A DNA stretch of 64,000 bases from JAUIIK01 sp041390865 (GCA_041390865.1 JAWKPC010000019.1:20839-84838), one strand, 5' to 3'; counted from the stretch's first letter, positions 44,476 through 54,009 are shown. Notes: a model not told the origin generated them from the letters alone. Numbers and translations are program-made.

Positions 44476-45267
44476 TTACCCTACACCGAGCCCGCCGCGT
44501 CGCTGGCGGAGCTGGTGGATGATCGACATCGCGACGAGGCTACCGGACTTCGGATTGTCGGCGCTCGGGACATTCATGATCTCGAATCGGAGGGTGCCGA
44601 ATTCGCCTTCGGCTTCGACCTCATGCCGGTTTCGCTCGATCTCCGGATCAGCCAGGACCCGCAGGGTCGTTCGATCCAGCCCAAGCCCGGCGAAGCTGAC
44701 CGCCGCAGCGACGTTGACGCTCTCCGGAAATTTCAGCGCGCCTTCGCGGGCCGAGCCGGAGAACAGCTCGACCGCTTCGGTCAGCGCGGCGGCCTCGTCA
44801 GCCGGCATCAAGGTCGCGGCAGGCTTACGCGTCGTGTGGGTGACCTGCCGCAGCTCGCCGGCGGACGCTCCGGCAAGCGCATCAAGAGCGCCGATCGCGC
44901 CGGAGATGATCTTCGCGTGCCGCCCGCTTTCCGCAGCGGCGTCGAGCAGTTCCCGTTCGGTCTCAGGGTCGGCCAGCGCCCCGACAGCAACGAAGTAGAG
45001 ATCGCAGCCGGCACGCAGAACAGCCAGACCATGTGCCCGCAACCCCTCGTGCCCGGCAACCTCGACGACAACATCGGGCTTCAGCGCGAGCAGCTCATCC
45101 AGTGTCTCGAACACCGGAGGGCTGCCCGCCGGCCGGGGACGCGACGCATCCCTCACAACAGCGCCGACCAGCTCGATGTCGTCGTGCTCCGCGGCCCGTT
45201 TGACGACGCTCCCGCCAATCGCCCCGAGTCCGATCAATCCAACGCGTACGGGTTCCGACGTACCCAT
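44476..45267 (-). CDS. L-aspartate dehydrogenase-like (NadX/DUF108) protein
   Basis: A 263-residue NAD(P)-dependent dehydrogenase. Rossmann loop VGLIGLGAIGG, then DVVVEVAGHEGL, KIISGAIGALDALAG and the DUF108 core KFPESVNVAAAVSFAGLGLDRT followed by ADNPKSGSLVA. NadX forms iminoaspartate for NAD synthesis; other members act on amino acids in catabolism. No nadA or nadC gene is nearby, so the NAD role is not proven. It may be co-transcribed with ppk2, although the functions do not obviously connect. Confidence 0.85.
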   Translation of the reverse strand: MGTSEPVRVGLIGLGAIGGSVVKRAAEHDDIELVGAVVRDASRPRPAGSPPVFETLDELLALKPDVVVEVAGHEGLRAHGLAVLRAGCDLYFVAVGALADPETERELLDAAAESGRHAKIISGAIGALDALAGASAGELRQVTHTTRKPAATLMPADEAAALTEAVELFSGSAREGALKFPESVNVAAAVSFAGLGLDRTTLRVLADPEIERNRHEVEAEGEFGTLRFEIMNVPSADNPKSGSLVAMSIIHQLRQRRGGLGVG

Positions 45268-45330
45268 ATCATCCCTGCCTTACCGGTACATTCCAGACTA
45301 TTCGATCATCGTACCGCGCTGGCATGGTTG

Positions 45331-45340
45331 TGCTAGCCTG
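45331..45340 (+). promoter_or_regulatory. Extended -10-like motif
   Basis: TGCTAGCCTG, 43 bases before the amidase start. Same 10-mer at 34230 and 52384. Confidence 0.35.
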
Positions 45341-45382
45341 CCCCCACTGGATTGATACGCAACAGGGGAAAACGGAACGGCA

Positions 45383-46807
45383 ATGAGCGACGACATCTGC
45401 TTCATGAAAGCGACCGATCTCGCGCAGAAGATCCGAACGAAGGACCTTTCGTCACGCGAAGTGATGGAAGCGTTCCTCGACCAGATCGATCGAACGAACC
45501 CGACGGTCAACGCGATCATCACGATGATCGAGCCGGAAGAAGCCCTGGCTCTCGCAGACGAAGCCGATCGCAAGCTTGCCGACGGCGAGGAGATCGGGAA
45601 ACTCCACGGCCTGCCGATCGCTCACAAAGACCTTGCCCCGACGGCGGGGATGAGGACGACGTTCGGATCCCCGCTCCACCGCGACTTCATCCCTGAGCAA
45701 GACGCCCTGATCGTCCGGCGTCTCGTTGAAGCCGGCGCGCTGAGAATCGGCAAGACGAACGTACCCGAGTTCGGGGCAGGCTCGCATACCTTCAACACGC
45801 TCTTCGGCCCGACCCGGAATCCATACGACCTCAGCAAGACCAGCGGCGGCAGCAGCGGCGGCGCCGGCGCGGCGCTGGCCAGCGGGATGCTCCCGATCGC
45901 CGACGGCAGCGATCATGGCGGTTCGCTGCGCAATCCCGGCAATTTCAACAACATCGTCGGATTTCGCCCATCGGCCGGACGGGTGCCGAATCCGGCGGCG
46001 CAGCTGGCCTGGTACATGCTTGCGGTGACCGGACCGATGGCTCGCACGGTGCAGGACGTCGCCATGATGTTCAGCACCATCGCCGGACCCCATCCGCGTG
46101 CGCCGCTTTCGCTCGATGATCCGGGCGAGATGTTCGATGTGCCGCTGGAGAGCGACCTCAGCGGCTGCCGGATCGCCTGGAGCCCGACGCTGGGAGGCCT
46201 GCCGGTCGATCCGCGGGTAACGGCTGTTCTCGAGGGCACGCTATCGACCTTCGAGGATCTCGGCTGCGACGTCGAGCAGGCGGATCCCGATCTTTCGGGA
46301 GTCGACAAGGCGTATCTCGACCTGCGCGGCTGGACGATGGTAGCCGGACAGGGTGAGAATTATCGGAACAATCGGGACCAGCTCAAAGAGACGATCATCT
46401 GGAACATCGAATACGGCTTCGACGTAACCGCCGAAGACCTCGCCCGGGCGGAGATCACCCGCTCGGACGTGTTCCAACGCATGCACCGCTTCTTCCAGGA
46501 CTACGATTATCTGATCTGCCCGGTGAACCAGGTCCCGCCGTTCGATGTTGAGACCGAGTACCCGACGGAGATCGACGGCGTCGAGATGGAGCACTACATC
46601 GCCTGGATGAAGTCCGCTTACCACATCAGCTTCACCGGTTTACCGGCGGTCTCGGTGCCGGCAGGGTTCACCGACGACGAGAAACCGCTTCCGGTCGGTA
46701 TTCAAATCGTCGCTCCCTGGCGGCAGGATCTCTCGGCACTCAAACTCGCCCACGCATTTGAAGGCGCGACCGAACACTGGAAGACGCGACCACCGGTCGC
46801 GGGTTAA
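45383..46807 (+). CDS. Amidase (amidase signature family)
   Basis: A 474-residue amidase. The Ser-cisSer-Lys triad is visible: Lys in LHGLPIAHKDLAPTAG, cis-Ser in SKTSGGSSGGAGAAL and nucleophile Ser in DGSDHGGSLRNPG. Glycine-rich amidase signature is complete. It hydrolyses a carboxamide to the acid and ammonia; the exact substrate is open. It is not part of a GatCAB operon. It starts at ATG 45383 with GGAACGG upstream. With acetamidase, MlrC and cyclase family members it supports an amide-degrading lifestyle. Confidence 0.92.
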   Translation: MSDDICFMKATDLAQKIRTKDLSSREVMEAFLDQIDRTNPTVNAIITMIEPEEALALADEADRKLADGEEIGKLHGLPIAHKDLAPTAGMRTTFGSPLHRDFIPEQDALIVRRLVEAGALRIGKTNVPEFGAGSHTFNTLFGPTRNPYDLSKTSGGSSGGAGAALASGMLPIADGSDHGGSLRNPGNFNNIVGFRPSAGRVPNPAAQLAWYMLAVTGPMARTVQDVAMMFSTIAGPHPRAPLSLDDPGEMFDVPLESDLSGCRIAWSPTLGGLPVDPRVTAVLEGTLSTFEDLGCDVEQADPDLSGVDKAYLDLRGWTMVAGQGENYRNNRDQLKETIIWNIEYGFDVTAEDLARAEITRSDVFQRMHRFFQDYDYLICPVNQVPPFDVETEYPTEIDGVEMEHYIAWMKSAYHISFTGLPAVSVPAGFTDDEKPLPVGIQIVAPWRQDLSALKLAHAFEGATEHWKTRPPVAG

Positions 46808-47245
46808 GACAGTCTCACGGCGCTCCAACTCATCGCGGACGCGACTGATCCGAGCCCTGGAACTGTTCGGGCGATTGGCCACCCGGACTTCCGGATCGTC
46901 TCACACCGGACGAGCAGGCAGCGGTGGAGAGGCATACCCTCATCGGAGCACGCATGCTGTCCGGTGTGAGACGAGTTCTGCGTCCTGCTCCCGGCAGAGA
47001 ACACCGTCGTGCCTGTGCTGGAAATGGCTGATCGGATCGCAGACGAGCTTGGCCGTCCTCTTGACTCGGTAAGGCCCCGAACGAGCCGCATCACCGCCAG
47101 CGTCGTCATCTCATCGGTCGGAGGGGCCTGATTCCAATCGCTCCCCGGAACCCCTGACCCACAAGCAAGTCCGTGAAGCAGCGAAAGGAATACGCTACGA
47201 TCCTCCCGGAGTAATCGACAACGAGGGAGTATCGGAGAGTTCAAC
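46808..47245. other. Intergenic region
   Basis: A 438-base gap. It contains a perfect 16-bp inverted repeat (46896-46974). Otherwise I see nothing recognisable. Confidence 0.5.
46896..46974. repeat. Perfect 16-bp inverted repeat with 47-base centre
   Basis: TCGTCTCACACCGGAC (46896-46911) and GTCCGGTGTGAGACGA (46959-46974) are exact reverse complements. It lies between the amidase and the decayed dipeptidase gene. It may fold as a long stem-loop or be a miniature inverted-repeat relic. Confidence 0.65.
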
Positions 47246-48435
47246 ATGCCCGCAGGACACGCAGCGAGTCTGACGCCGGACGAAGCCCGGCAGCTACACG
47301 AGCAGGCCATCGTCATCGACACCCAGCAACCGCCGATCACGACCGGCATCGTCTATACGGATGGAATGCGGGAAGCGGTCGAGGAGCTAGCGGCACAGGG
47401 CCGCACCAGGGCGGAAGCCGGGCCTGTCGTTGAAGCGGCGCTAGTGCGCGATATCCAGACGTCGAGCGCGGCTCGCGAGATGTACCTGGACATGTGGAAA
47501 CAGTCAGGCGTGACGGCCGCCTGCGGGACGTACTCGGGAAGCCATCGGCTCTCCAGCTCATTCGAAAGCGCGATCACGAAGATCGCCAACGCCCAGGCCA
47601 TTGTCAGCGCCCTTGGCGACGACATGCTCATCGCCCGCTCGGCTGCCGATGTCGAACGCGCCGGAGAAGAAGGCAAGCGGGCAGTCATCATCGACTTCCA
47701 GAACACCGTAGCGTTCGGCGACGATCTGGACCGCATCCCGCTCTTCTACGGGCTGGGCCTGCGGATGGTTCAGTTGACGTACAACCTCCAGAATCTAGCG
47801 GCAGACGGCTGCACCGAGACCTATCAGGGAGGTCTGACCTATCGGCCGGGCAATGGTCGAGCGGCTCAACGACCAGAACATTCTCACGATGTCAGCCACT
47901 GTAGCGAGAAGACCGGCTGGGACGCGATGGATGTCTCCTCGGCGCCGGTTATCGTCTCTCACTCGTCGAGCAAAGTCGTCGCCGAGCACGACCGCGGCAA
48001 GTCCGACGAACTGGCGAAGTCGATCGCCGATCAGGGCGGCTACTTCGGCGTTGTCGTCATTCCCGTTTCCATCCGCGACACCCCGGAGCGACCATCGCTG
48101 ATTTCGTGCGCCAGATCGAGCATCTGGTCAACGTTTGCGGCATCGATCACGTGGGAATTGGAACGGACAAGGCCGCACTTCGGGATCGTCCACCAGCTCG
48201 CTGGTCGAGTATCCAGACTCGATGGCTTTCACTACCTGGAGACTTAACTGGTCCGGCTTCCGGAACGAGGAACATCGCCTGACCGGCGAGTACGACATGG
48301 AGGGATTACCCTGTAGTTCGGCGATTGGCCCAATCTCACCGTCGCCCTGGCGGAGGCCGGTTTCAACGAAGTTAAAGAGCTGTGGAAGCCCTCGGCCTGA
48401 ACTATCTCCGGGTCTTCCGGGACGTCGTCGGCTAG
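47246..48435 (+). pseudogene. Peptidase M19 (membrane dipeptidase) with several frameshifts
   Basis: The opening (ATG 47246, GGAG upstream) is intact: QAIVIDTQQPPI, then LGLRMVQLTYNLQNLAADGC. The frame is then disrupted: ~47855 MVERLNDQNIL is in a second frame, ~47885 DVSHCSEKTGWDAMDVSSAP returns, ~48085 ATIADFVRQIEHLVNVCGID shifts again, ~48200 TSSLVEYPDSM shifts again, and ~48310 onward GDWPNLTVALAEAG and LNYLRVFRDVVG end at TAG 48435. The metal-site and dipeptidase motifs are clear, so this is an M19 relic. Five or more indels within 1.2 kb make true decay more likely here than elsewhere. Confidence 0.8.
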
Positions 48436-48470
48436 GAGCGGGAGTCGACCGGAAGCCGAAGAATGCCTCG

Positions 48471-48497
48471 CAGGGGTATGATTCATCACGTCCGATG
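48471..48497. repeat. Partial dispersed repeat B (left arm only)
   Basis: CAGGGGTATGATTCATCACG resembles the left arm of repeat B (GTAGGGGCGTGATTCATCAC) with several changes; no right arm was seen. Confidence 0.45.
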
Positions 48498-48721
48498 TAC
48501 GGGGATGGTCGTCCGAAACCGATACGATCCGGCGCTGACCTACCCGGTCAGACGGCGGAGGATTCGCCACCGGATCGATTCGCGGACTCGGCGCACCGCC
48601 GCTGGTAGGCACGGTTGAGGAGATCGGCGACATCCTGAGAACGGAAGAGCCACTGGGATCGGACCGAGGCGGGTAACGCCGGTCTCATCGACCCGTCCAA
48701 CCTCCAACGACCACAAGCTCG

Positions 48722-49480
48722 TCAAGTTCGCTGAATGTGACTGCCTCGGCGGAGACCTGTCAAGCTGATGGCCAATTGCCTGAGGAAGTCCTCGTATCCG
48801 GTCGGAAGCAGACCGTTCGCGTTCGAGCCGGGACGTTCGCCGTCTCCCCGGACTGCCGCCGCCGAGGCGAGAAGCTGCGGGAACTGCTGGTCGACGAACT
48901 CGAGCGTCTCGTTGTTGCGGCTACCGGTGGGCGTGGCGCGGACAATGAACCCGCCCTCCACCTCGAGGATGTTCGCCCGACGGAAACGCTGGACGTCGAG
49001 ATGGCGCCCGATGACCCGGAGCTTGTTCTGGTACGTCGGCCGTAACGCGTGATCCTGAACGCCGGCCGGAACGATCTGCGTCGGCACGACCGGCCCGGTC
49101 GATGAGGACACCTTGATCTGGCTGATCAAGCTCGCCACGGCGATTTCGTACCCCCGCGTGGTGGGCACATAGTCGACGACACCGGCATGAAACGCTCCGA
49201 CCGCGACCTTCTCGGAACCCGACCGAGAAACTATGATGACCGGCAGGTTCGGGCGATGGCTGCGGAGGTTGAGCAACGTATCGAGGCCGGTCCTCTTGCC
49301 GGGAAGCTCGTGGCTGAGCACGCAAACATCGCAGCTTCTCACGCTCAACCAGTGCAGCGCCTCGTCGCCGCCCGATACGACCTCGATATCCCTGACTCCA
49401 ATGCCCCGAATCGCCTTTTCGAGAAGACGGACCTGCCGATCGTTTTCCGGGACGACCAGCACAACCAGACCGCTACTCAC
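48722..49480 (-). CDS. Response regulator with degenerate receiver domain
   Basis: A 252-residue protein, third in the histidine kinase operon and overlapping the second gene by ATGA. The receiver fold is visible (LVVLVVPENDRQVRLLEKAI, GGDEALHWL, CVLSHELPGKRTGLDTL, VVDYVPTTRG) but the phospho-acceptor Asp is Ser (VCVLSHELPG) and the conserved Lys is Thr (VPTTRG). The output domain (~residues 140-240) has RRANILEVEGGFIVRATPTG; I do not recognise it. It is likely a pseudo-receiver reading the kinase state by binding rather than phosphorylation. Confidence 0.8.
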   Translation of the reverse strand: MSSGLVVLVVPENDRQVRLLEKAIRGIGVRDIEVVSGGDEALHWLSVRSCDVCVLSHELPGKRTGLDTLLNLRSHRPNLPVIIVSRSGSEKVAVGAFHAGVVDYVPTTRGYEIAVASLISQIKVSSSTGPVVPTQIVPAGVQDHALRPTYQNKLRVIGRHLDVQRFRRANILEVEGGFIVRATPTGSRNNETLEFVDQQFPQLLASAAAVRGDGERPGSNANGLLPTGYEDFLRQLAISLTGLRRGSHIQRT

Positions 49481-49932
49481 GAGGTCTCCTCCATCTCCTC
49501 ATCGGCCAGGCTATGGCGCTGCATCGCCGACCAGTAGAGCATCGTATTAGCCAGGACGGCGCGAAGATCCTGAAAATGCGAGGGCTTGGTGATGTAACCG
49601 CTGGCCCCCAGCTCGTATGCACGGGCGATGTCCGATTGCGCCTCGGATGAGGTCAGCATCACGATCGGGATATGCATCAACCTCTGGTCGTTCCGCACCT
49701 GCGTCAACATCTCGAATCCCGAGTATCCCGGCATGCTGATGTCGAGCAGGATGAGGTCCGGGAACTCGCTCCGTCCTCGGAGCGTGTCGAGCGCCTGCTC
49801 GCCATCGTTCATGATTTCGACCCGGTGTCCACTGCCGAGATCGCGAATCGCGTGCTGGATCAGCAAGACGTGGTCCGGGTTATCCTCGACCAGCATGACG
49901 CGAAGCGACGCCGCCGATGACGCAATGCTCAC
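49477..49932 (-). CDS. Single-domain response regulator (REC)
   Basis: A 151-residue receiver-only protein: VMLVEDNPDHVLLIQHAI (acidic pair), phospho-Asp in LILLDISMPGYSGFEML, Thr/Ser in VMLTSSEAQ and Lys in GYITKPSHF. It overlaps the kinase gene and the next regulator by four bases each. Rcp-like single receivers pair with bacteriophytochrome or PAS kinases and relay phosphate. No DNA-binding part. Confidence 0.92.
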   Translation of the reverse strand: MSIASSAASLRVMLVEDNPDHVLLIQHAIRDLGSGHRVEIMNDGEQALDTLRGRSEFPDLILLDISMPGYSGFEMLTQVRNDQRLMHIPIVMLTSSEAQSDIARAYELGASGYITKPSHFQDLRAVLANTMLYWSAMQRHSLADEEMEETS

Positions 49933-51839
49933 AGTTTCTCGCCTTCTTCTTCCTGTTCGTCCTTCGGAAACGTAAAGCAGATTGCCGTGCCCTCGGCTCT
50001 ACCCGGCGCCACCCAGATATCGCCCCCGTGAACTTTGACGATCTGTTCCACCAGGGCGAGCCCCATACCTGCTCCACCCGGGTTCAGATCCTTGCCGGAG
50101 CGCAGGCGGTGAAACATGTTGAAAACATCGTCCCGGTGGTCTTCCGGGATGCCGACGCCATTGTCTGCGACGGCCACCACCCAGTAGTCGCCTCCATCGG
50201 AAGCGGAGATATCGATCCGCGGCGCACGGTCGACCGGGGTGTACTTCAAGGCGTTGTCGATCAGATTGGAGAAGAGCTGGACCATTCGCGTCCAGTTCGC
50301 ATAGACGGTGACGCCATCCAGATTGGATTCGACCTCGGCGTTACGGCGCCGCAAGGTAAATTCATGCTGATCCCGGACGTGCTGGACGACGTCTTCCAGA
50401 TCGACCGGTATGAAATCCATGTCGGCCCGGCCGACCCGAGAAATCTCGAGCAGCTCGATCAGCAGCTTCTGCATCTGGTCGGCGTTCGCGATGATCCGGC
50501 TAAGGAGATAGCGTCCCTGAACGTCGAGCTTCTCGTAGTGCTCGTCTTCGAGAATCGTCGCGAGTCCCTGGAGCGAGATAAGCGGTGCGCGAAGATCGTG
50601 CGACGCAACGAAGGCGAACTGTTCCAGCTCGCGGTTGCTGCGAGCCAGCGCCTCCGATACGGCAGTCATCTCCCGCTCGTAGTTCTTGCGTTCGGTGATA
50701 TCGAAGTTGACGACGACGCCGATGTTGATCGTGCCGTCGGCATCGGGAATCGGTATCGCCCGGACCTCGTAATCCCGTCCCTGGATCGTCGACTCGTACT
50801 CCTGAGGTTCGCCATCCAGTGCCGCCTGGAGGTGCCGCGCGACGCTCTCGCGCCGACCCGGCTCCCAGAACTCCCAGACGGTCTTGCCTTCGACCATCTC
50901 CGGCGTCACGCCGAGATCAGCAAGGCCATGGCCGTCAACCACAAGGTATCGTAAGTCTCTATCAAACACAGCGGCGATAGCGCCTGGAAGATTCCGCACA
51001 ATCGCCCGGTAGATATCGCCTCGACGTTGGCGGCTGATCTCGGCCCGCTTGAGGTCGGTGATGTCGATGTAGACGGCAAGCCCTGAAGATATCTCGCCAT
51101 TCTCGTCCGGCATCGGGATAACGCGGGTCTCGTAGTAGCGTTCGCCATGCATCGACTCGAAGGTTCGGGACCTGCCGGCCAATGCCGCTTTGAAATGCGC
51201 GACGATCTCAGGGCCATGGACGGGACCTGCTATCTCATAGGGTGTCCGCCCTTGCAGATCCTCGTTCGACAGACCGTGATGCTCGAGCCCCTGGCCCTCG
51301 ATCATCTGCAGCCGGAGGTCGCGATCAAACGAAGCGACAACAACGCCGGGCAGGTGCCCGACCAGTGTCCGAAGGTAGTCATCCTTCTGTCTCCGCAGCG
51401 CCTCCGACGCCTTGAGCTCGCTGATATCCTCGATCTGGACCAGGAGGTACGTCGCCTCGCGCTCCGGCAGCCGGACGGCGGTGAGGTGCTGCCGGGTCCA
51501 GATCACCTCGCCCGAACCATGGAGGCAGCGCACTTCGAGCCGGAGGTGATCCTGCTCGCGGTCGATCAACTTGCGCCGCTCCGATTCGGCCCGGGCAACG
51601 TCGTCGGGGTGGATCAACGCGTTCGTCTGAAAATTCAGGAACTCCTCGGCAGGATGGCCGAACAGTGCCGACATTGCCGGATTCGCGCGCAGCCAGGTAC
51701 CGAAAGGGGTAATGATTCCCATCGCGACGGCGGCGAGATCGAAGACGTCCATCCGGAGATGCGGGCTGGTGTCGGCATCCGTGAACAGCGATCTGATCTC
51801 CGCGGACGATAGCTTGAGATGATTCGAACCAGCCGCCAT
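49929..51839 (-). CDS. PAS-domain sensor histidine kinase
   Basis: A 636-residue cytosolic kinase with three PAS-type sensor domains (~residues 20-140, 150-260 and 275-390), each with PAC tails such as YLLVQIEDISELKASE and VVVNFDITERKNYE. The phospho-acceptor His is in FAFVASHDLRAPLI (about residue 414) and the ATP domain has LIDNALKYT, VAVADNGVGIPED and GGAGMGLALVE. No membrane spans, so it senses an intracellular signal. ATG 51839 is preferred over TTG 51896 because of AGGG spacing. First gene of an HK-RR-RR operon. Confidence 0.9.
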   Translation of the reverse strand: MAAGSNHLKLSSAEIRSLFTDADTSPHLRMDVFDLAAVAMGIITPFGTWLRANPAMSALFGHPAEEFLNFQTNALIHPDDVARAESERRKLIDREQDHLRLEVRCLHGSGEVIWTRQHLTAVRLPEREATYLLVQIEDISELKASEALRRQKDDYLRTLVGHLPGVVVASFDRDLRLQMIEGQGLEHHGLSNEDLQGRTPYEIAGPVHGPEIVAHFKAALAGRSRTFESMHGERYYETRVIPMPDENGEISSGLAVYIDITDLKRAEISRQRRGDIYRAIVRNLPGAIAAVFDRDLRYLVVDGHGLADLGVTPEMVEGKTVWEFWEPGRRESVARHLQAALDGEPQEYESTIQGRDYEVRAIPIPDADGTINIGVVVNFDITERKNYEREMTAVSEALARSNRELEQFAFVASHDLRAPLISLQGLATILEDEHYEKLDVQGRYLLSRIIANADQMQKLLIELLEISRVGRADMDFIPVDLEDVVQHVRDQHEFTLRRRNAEVESNLDGVTVYANWTRMVQLFSNLIDNALKYTPVDRAPRIDISASDGGDYWVVAVADNGVGIPEDHRDDVFNMFHRLRSGKDLNPGGAGMGLALVEQIVKVHGGDIWVAPGRAEGTAICFTFPKDEQEEEGEKL

Positions 51840-52058
51840 TGACGCATACCCTGTCCTTGCCCCGGTTGGATACCCAACCCTCCGGGACGGCAGCAACTCG
51901 AAAACTACTTCGCTTGATCCTATAGATCTTGAGGTCTTCTGTAAGCGGGAAATTGGTCACGATTGTCCGCCTGGCAGGCTGGAACCCCCGCCCGGACGGG
52001 ACAAGATACAAGCGGGATTCATCGGGATGTGCGTTTAGGGCAGGAACTTGCGGGGTCG

Positions 52059-52247
52059 CTAGCGAATCTCGAAGCGCGTCACCTGGCTGGCCTCGACGGA
52101 GACTCCATCCCAGAGCTGGATGCGGTCTCCATCGTAGGTTTCGCCGTTGATCAGGCGCTGGACGGCTCGCTCGCAGGAATCTTCGTCGGGGGCGAAAAAG
52201 CGCTCCCGATCGCCGCTCTTGAAGCTGATCAGAATGCTATTGGGCAT
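52059..52247 (-). CDS. Small conserved-looking protein of unknown function
   Basis: A 62-residue protein: MPNSILISFKSGDRERFFAP and then DGDRIQLWDGVSVEASQVTR. GGAGGG lies eight bases upstream of ATG 52247. It has alternating beta-strand character and no membrane span. Same strand as the kinase operon and upstream of it. I do not recognise the family. Confidence 0.6.
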   Translation of the reverse strand: MPNSILISFKSGDRERFFAPDEDSCERAVQRLINGETYDGDRIQLWDGVSVEASQVTRFEIR

Positions 52248-52383
52248 CGAGCCATCCCTCCGAAATGGGCTGCACAGTCCCCGCTTCTCACCTCTTCGAA
52301 TCGTCATGAATTCCGGCTGCCGGACCGGTAGCTCGATTATCGGTTCAACAGCCCCGGAATGCAATCGCACCGAGCGGTATCGC

Positions 52384-52393
52384 TGCTAGCCTG
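52384..52393 (+). promoter_or_regulatory. Extended -10-like motif
   Basis: TGCTAGCCTG, 82 bases before the MFS start. Third instance of the 10-mer in the window. Confidence 0.35.
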
Positions 52394-52474
52394 GCCAGAC
52401 GATTTAGTAGCGCTTGATGAATCTGTTATCATCTGCGCTTGTACTGAGGAACGCAGGCCTGGGAGAAGTTTGGC

Positions 52475-53803
52475 TTGATCACTACGACACGGGTTCGGGA
52501 ACGGGCCCAGGGTGTCTTCTACGGTTGGTGGGTCGTCTCCGGGGCCTTCGCTATCCAGGTACTCCTCTCGGCACTTCTGATGCAATCGTTCGGGGCCTAT
52601 GTCCCCGTCCTCCAGGATCAATTCGGCTGGTCGAAGGCGCAGCTCTCGGCGGCGTTTTCCCTCCAGCGCGTCGAAAGCGGGTTGCTCGGCCCGATCCAGG
52701 GATGGATGCTCGACCGCTTCGGACCGCGCAACGTCATGCGGGTCGGCATGCTGCTGTTCGGTATCGGGCTGATGCTCTTCAGCCAGATCAACTCGCTCAC
52801 CTACTTCTACCTGGTCTTCCTCCTGATCGCCGTCGGCGGCAGCCTCGGAGGATTCATGTCGCTGACTTCGACGCTGGTCAACTGGTTCGTCCGGAAACGG
52901 GCGACGGCGATGGGCGTGGCCCAGATGGGCATGAGCGTCGGAGGGCTCCTCGTCCCGCTGGTCGCGATCTCGCTGACCGACTTGGGCTGGCGCAGCACGG
53001 CGTTCTACTCCGGCATCATCGTGCTCGTCGTCGGACTTCCGGTCACCCAGCTCATGCGACGGAATCCCGAGGAATACGGGCTGCTCCCGGACGGCGAGAC
53101 CGAAGAGGAAGCCGCCGAACGCCGGGCCAGAGCCCGGGCCGAGCAAATCGAATCGGACGATATCGAATTCACGCCAAAGCAGGCGATGCGCACCCGGGCG
53201 TTCTGGTTCATCTCACTCGGCCACGGGGCGGCGGTCCTGGTCGTCTCGGCGGTCATGGTCCACCTGATCGTCCATCTCAACGAGGGACTTGGCTATTCCC
53301 TGAGGGCCGCGGCAACGGTCGTTTCATTGATGACGATCATGCAGATGATCGGTCTACCTGTCGGCGGCTACCTCGGCGACCGCTTCGAAAAGCGCAAGAT
53401 CGCAATCTTCGCCATGTTCGGCCACGCCTCGGCCCTGATCGTGCTGGCATACGCGACGAACCTTGCGATGGTCATCTTCTTCGCCGTCGTTCACGGACTG
53501 GCATGGGGAATGCGTGGACCGCTGATGCAGGCCATGCGGGCCGACTACTTTGGACGGAAAGCGTTCGCGAAGGTCATGGGGTTCTCATCGATGATCGTCA
53601 TGATCGGGATGACTAGCGGGCCGCTCGTCGCCGGAATCCTGGCCGACCGCCTCGGCAACTACCAGCTTGGGTTCACCGTTCTCGGCGTCGCCGCCGGGCT
53701 CGGCTCCGTCTTCTTCATCTTCGCGACCAAACCGACCCCGCCCTCGCCGCAGCCGATTGGAACCACTCTTCCCGGGAACCTCGACCTCAGCCCGGCCGAC
53801 TAG
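52475..53803 (+). CDS. MFS transporter (OFA / monocarboxylate-like)
   Basis: A 442-residue MFS carrier with about 12 spans: FYGWWVVSGAFAIQVLL at the N-terminus, SFGAYVPVLQDQFGWSKAQL and loop 2-3 MLDRFGPRNVM, typical of oxalate/formate antiporter and MCT families. The central loop (residues ~205-235) is acidic and charged. TTG start with GGGAGAAG seven bases upstream. It likely moves an organic acid; no neighbouring enzyme tells which. Single gene. Confidence 0.88.
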   Translation: MITTTRVRERAQGVFYGWWVVSGAFAIQVLLSALLMQSFGAYVPVLQDQFGWSKAQLSAAFSLQRVESGLLGPIQGWMLDRFGPRNVMRVGMLLFGIGLMLFSQINSLTYFYLVFLLIAVGGSLGGFMSLTSTLVNWFVRKRATAMGVAQMGMSVGGLLVPLVAISLTDLGWRSTAFYSGIIVLVVGLPVTQLMRRNPEEYGLLPDGETEEEAAERRARARAEQIESDDIEFTPKQAMRTRAFWFISLGHGAAVLVVSAVMVHLIVHLNEGLGYSLRAAATVVSLMTIMQMIGLPVGGYLGDRFEKRKIAIFAMFGHASALIVLAYATNLAMVIFFAVVHGLAWGMRGPLMQAMRADYFGRKAFAKVMGFSSMIVMIGMTSGPLVAGILADRLGNYQLGFTVLGVAAGLGSVFFIFATKPTPPSPQPIGTTLPGNLDLSPAD

Positions 53804-54009
53804 AAGCTGTTTGGACAGGCGCTTCTCGATCGGGTTGAGGACATCGAGAGTCACTTGCTCTGAACATCCTAGAGATGGTGAAGGCAAGTTCCATCCGAAC
53901 CGTCAAGGGATTCGAAAATGAATGTCGTGATTCCTGATGACTACGATGTGATGCGGCACCATTTGCCCACGCCCACGCCCAGGCAGGAGGCGTTCACCCT
54001 ACACTGGTA

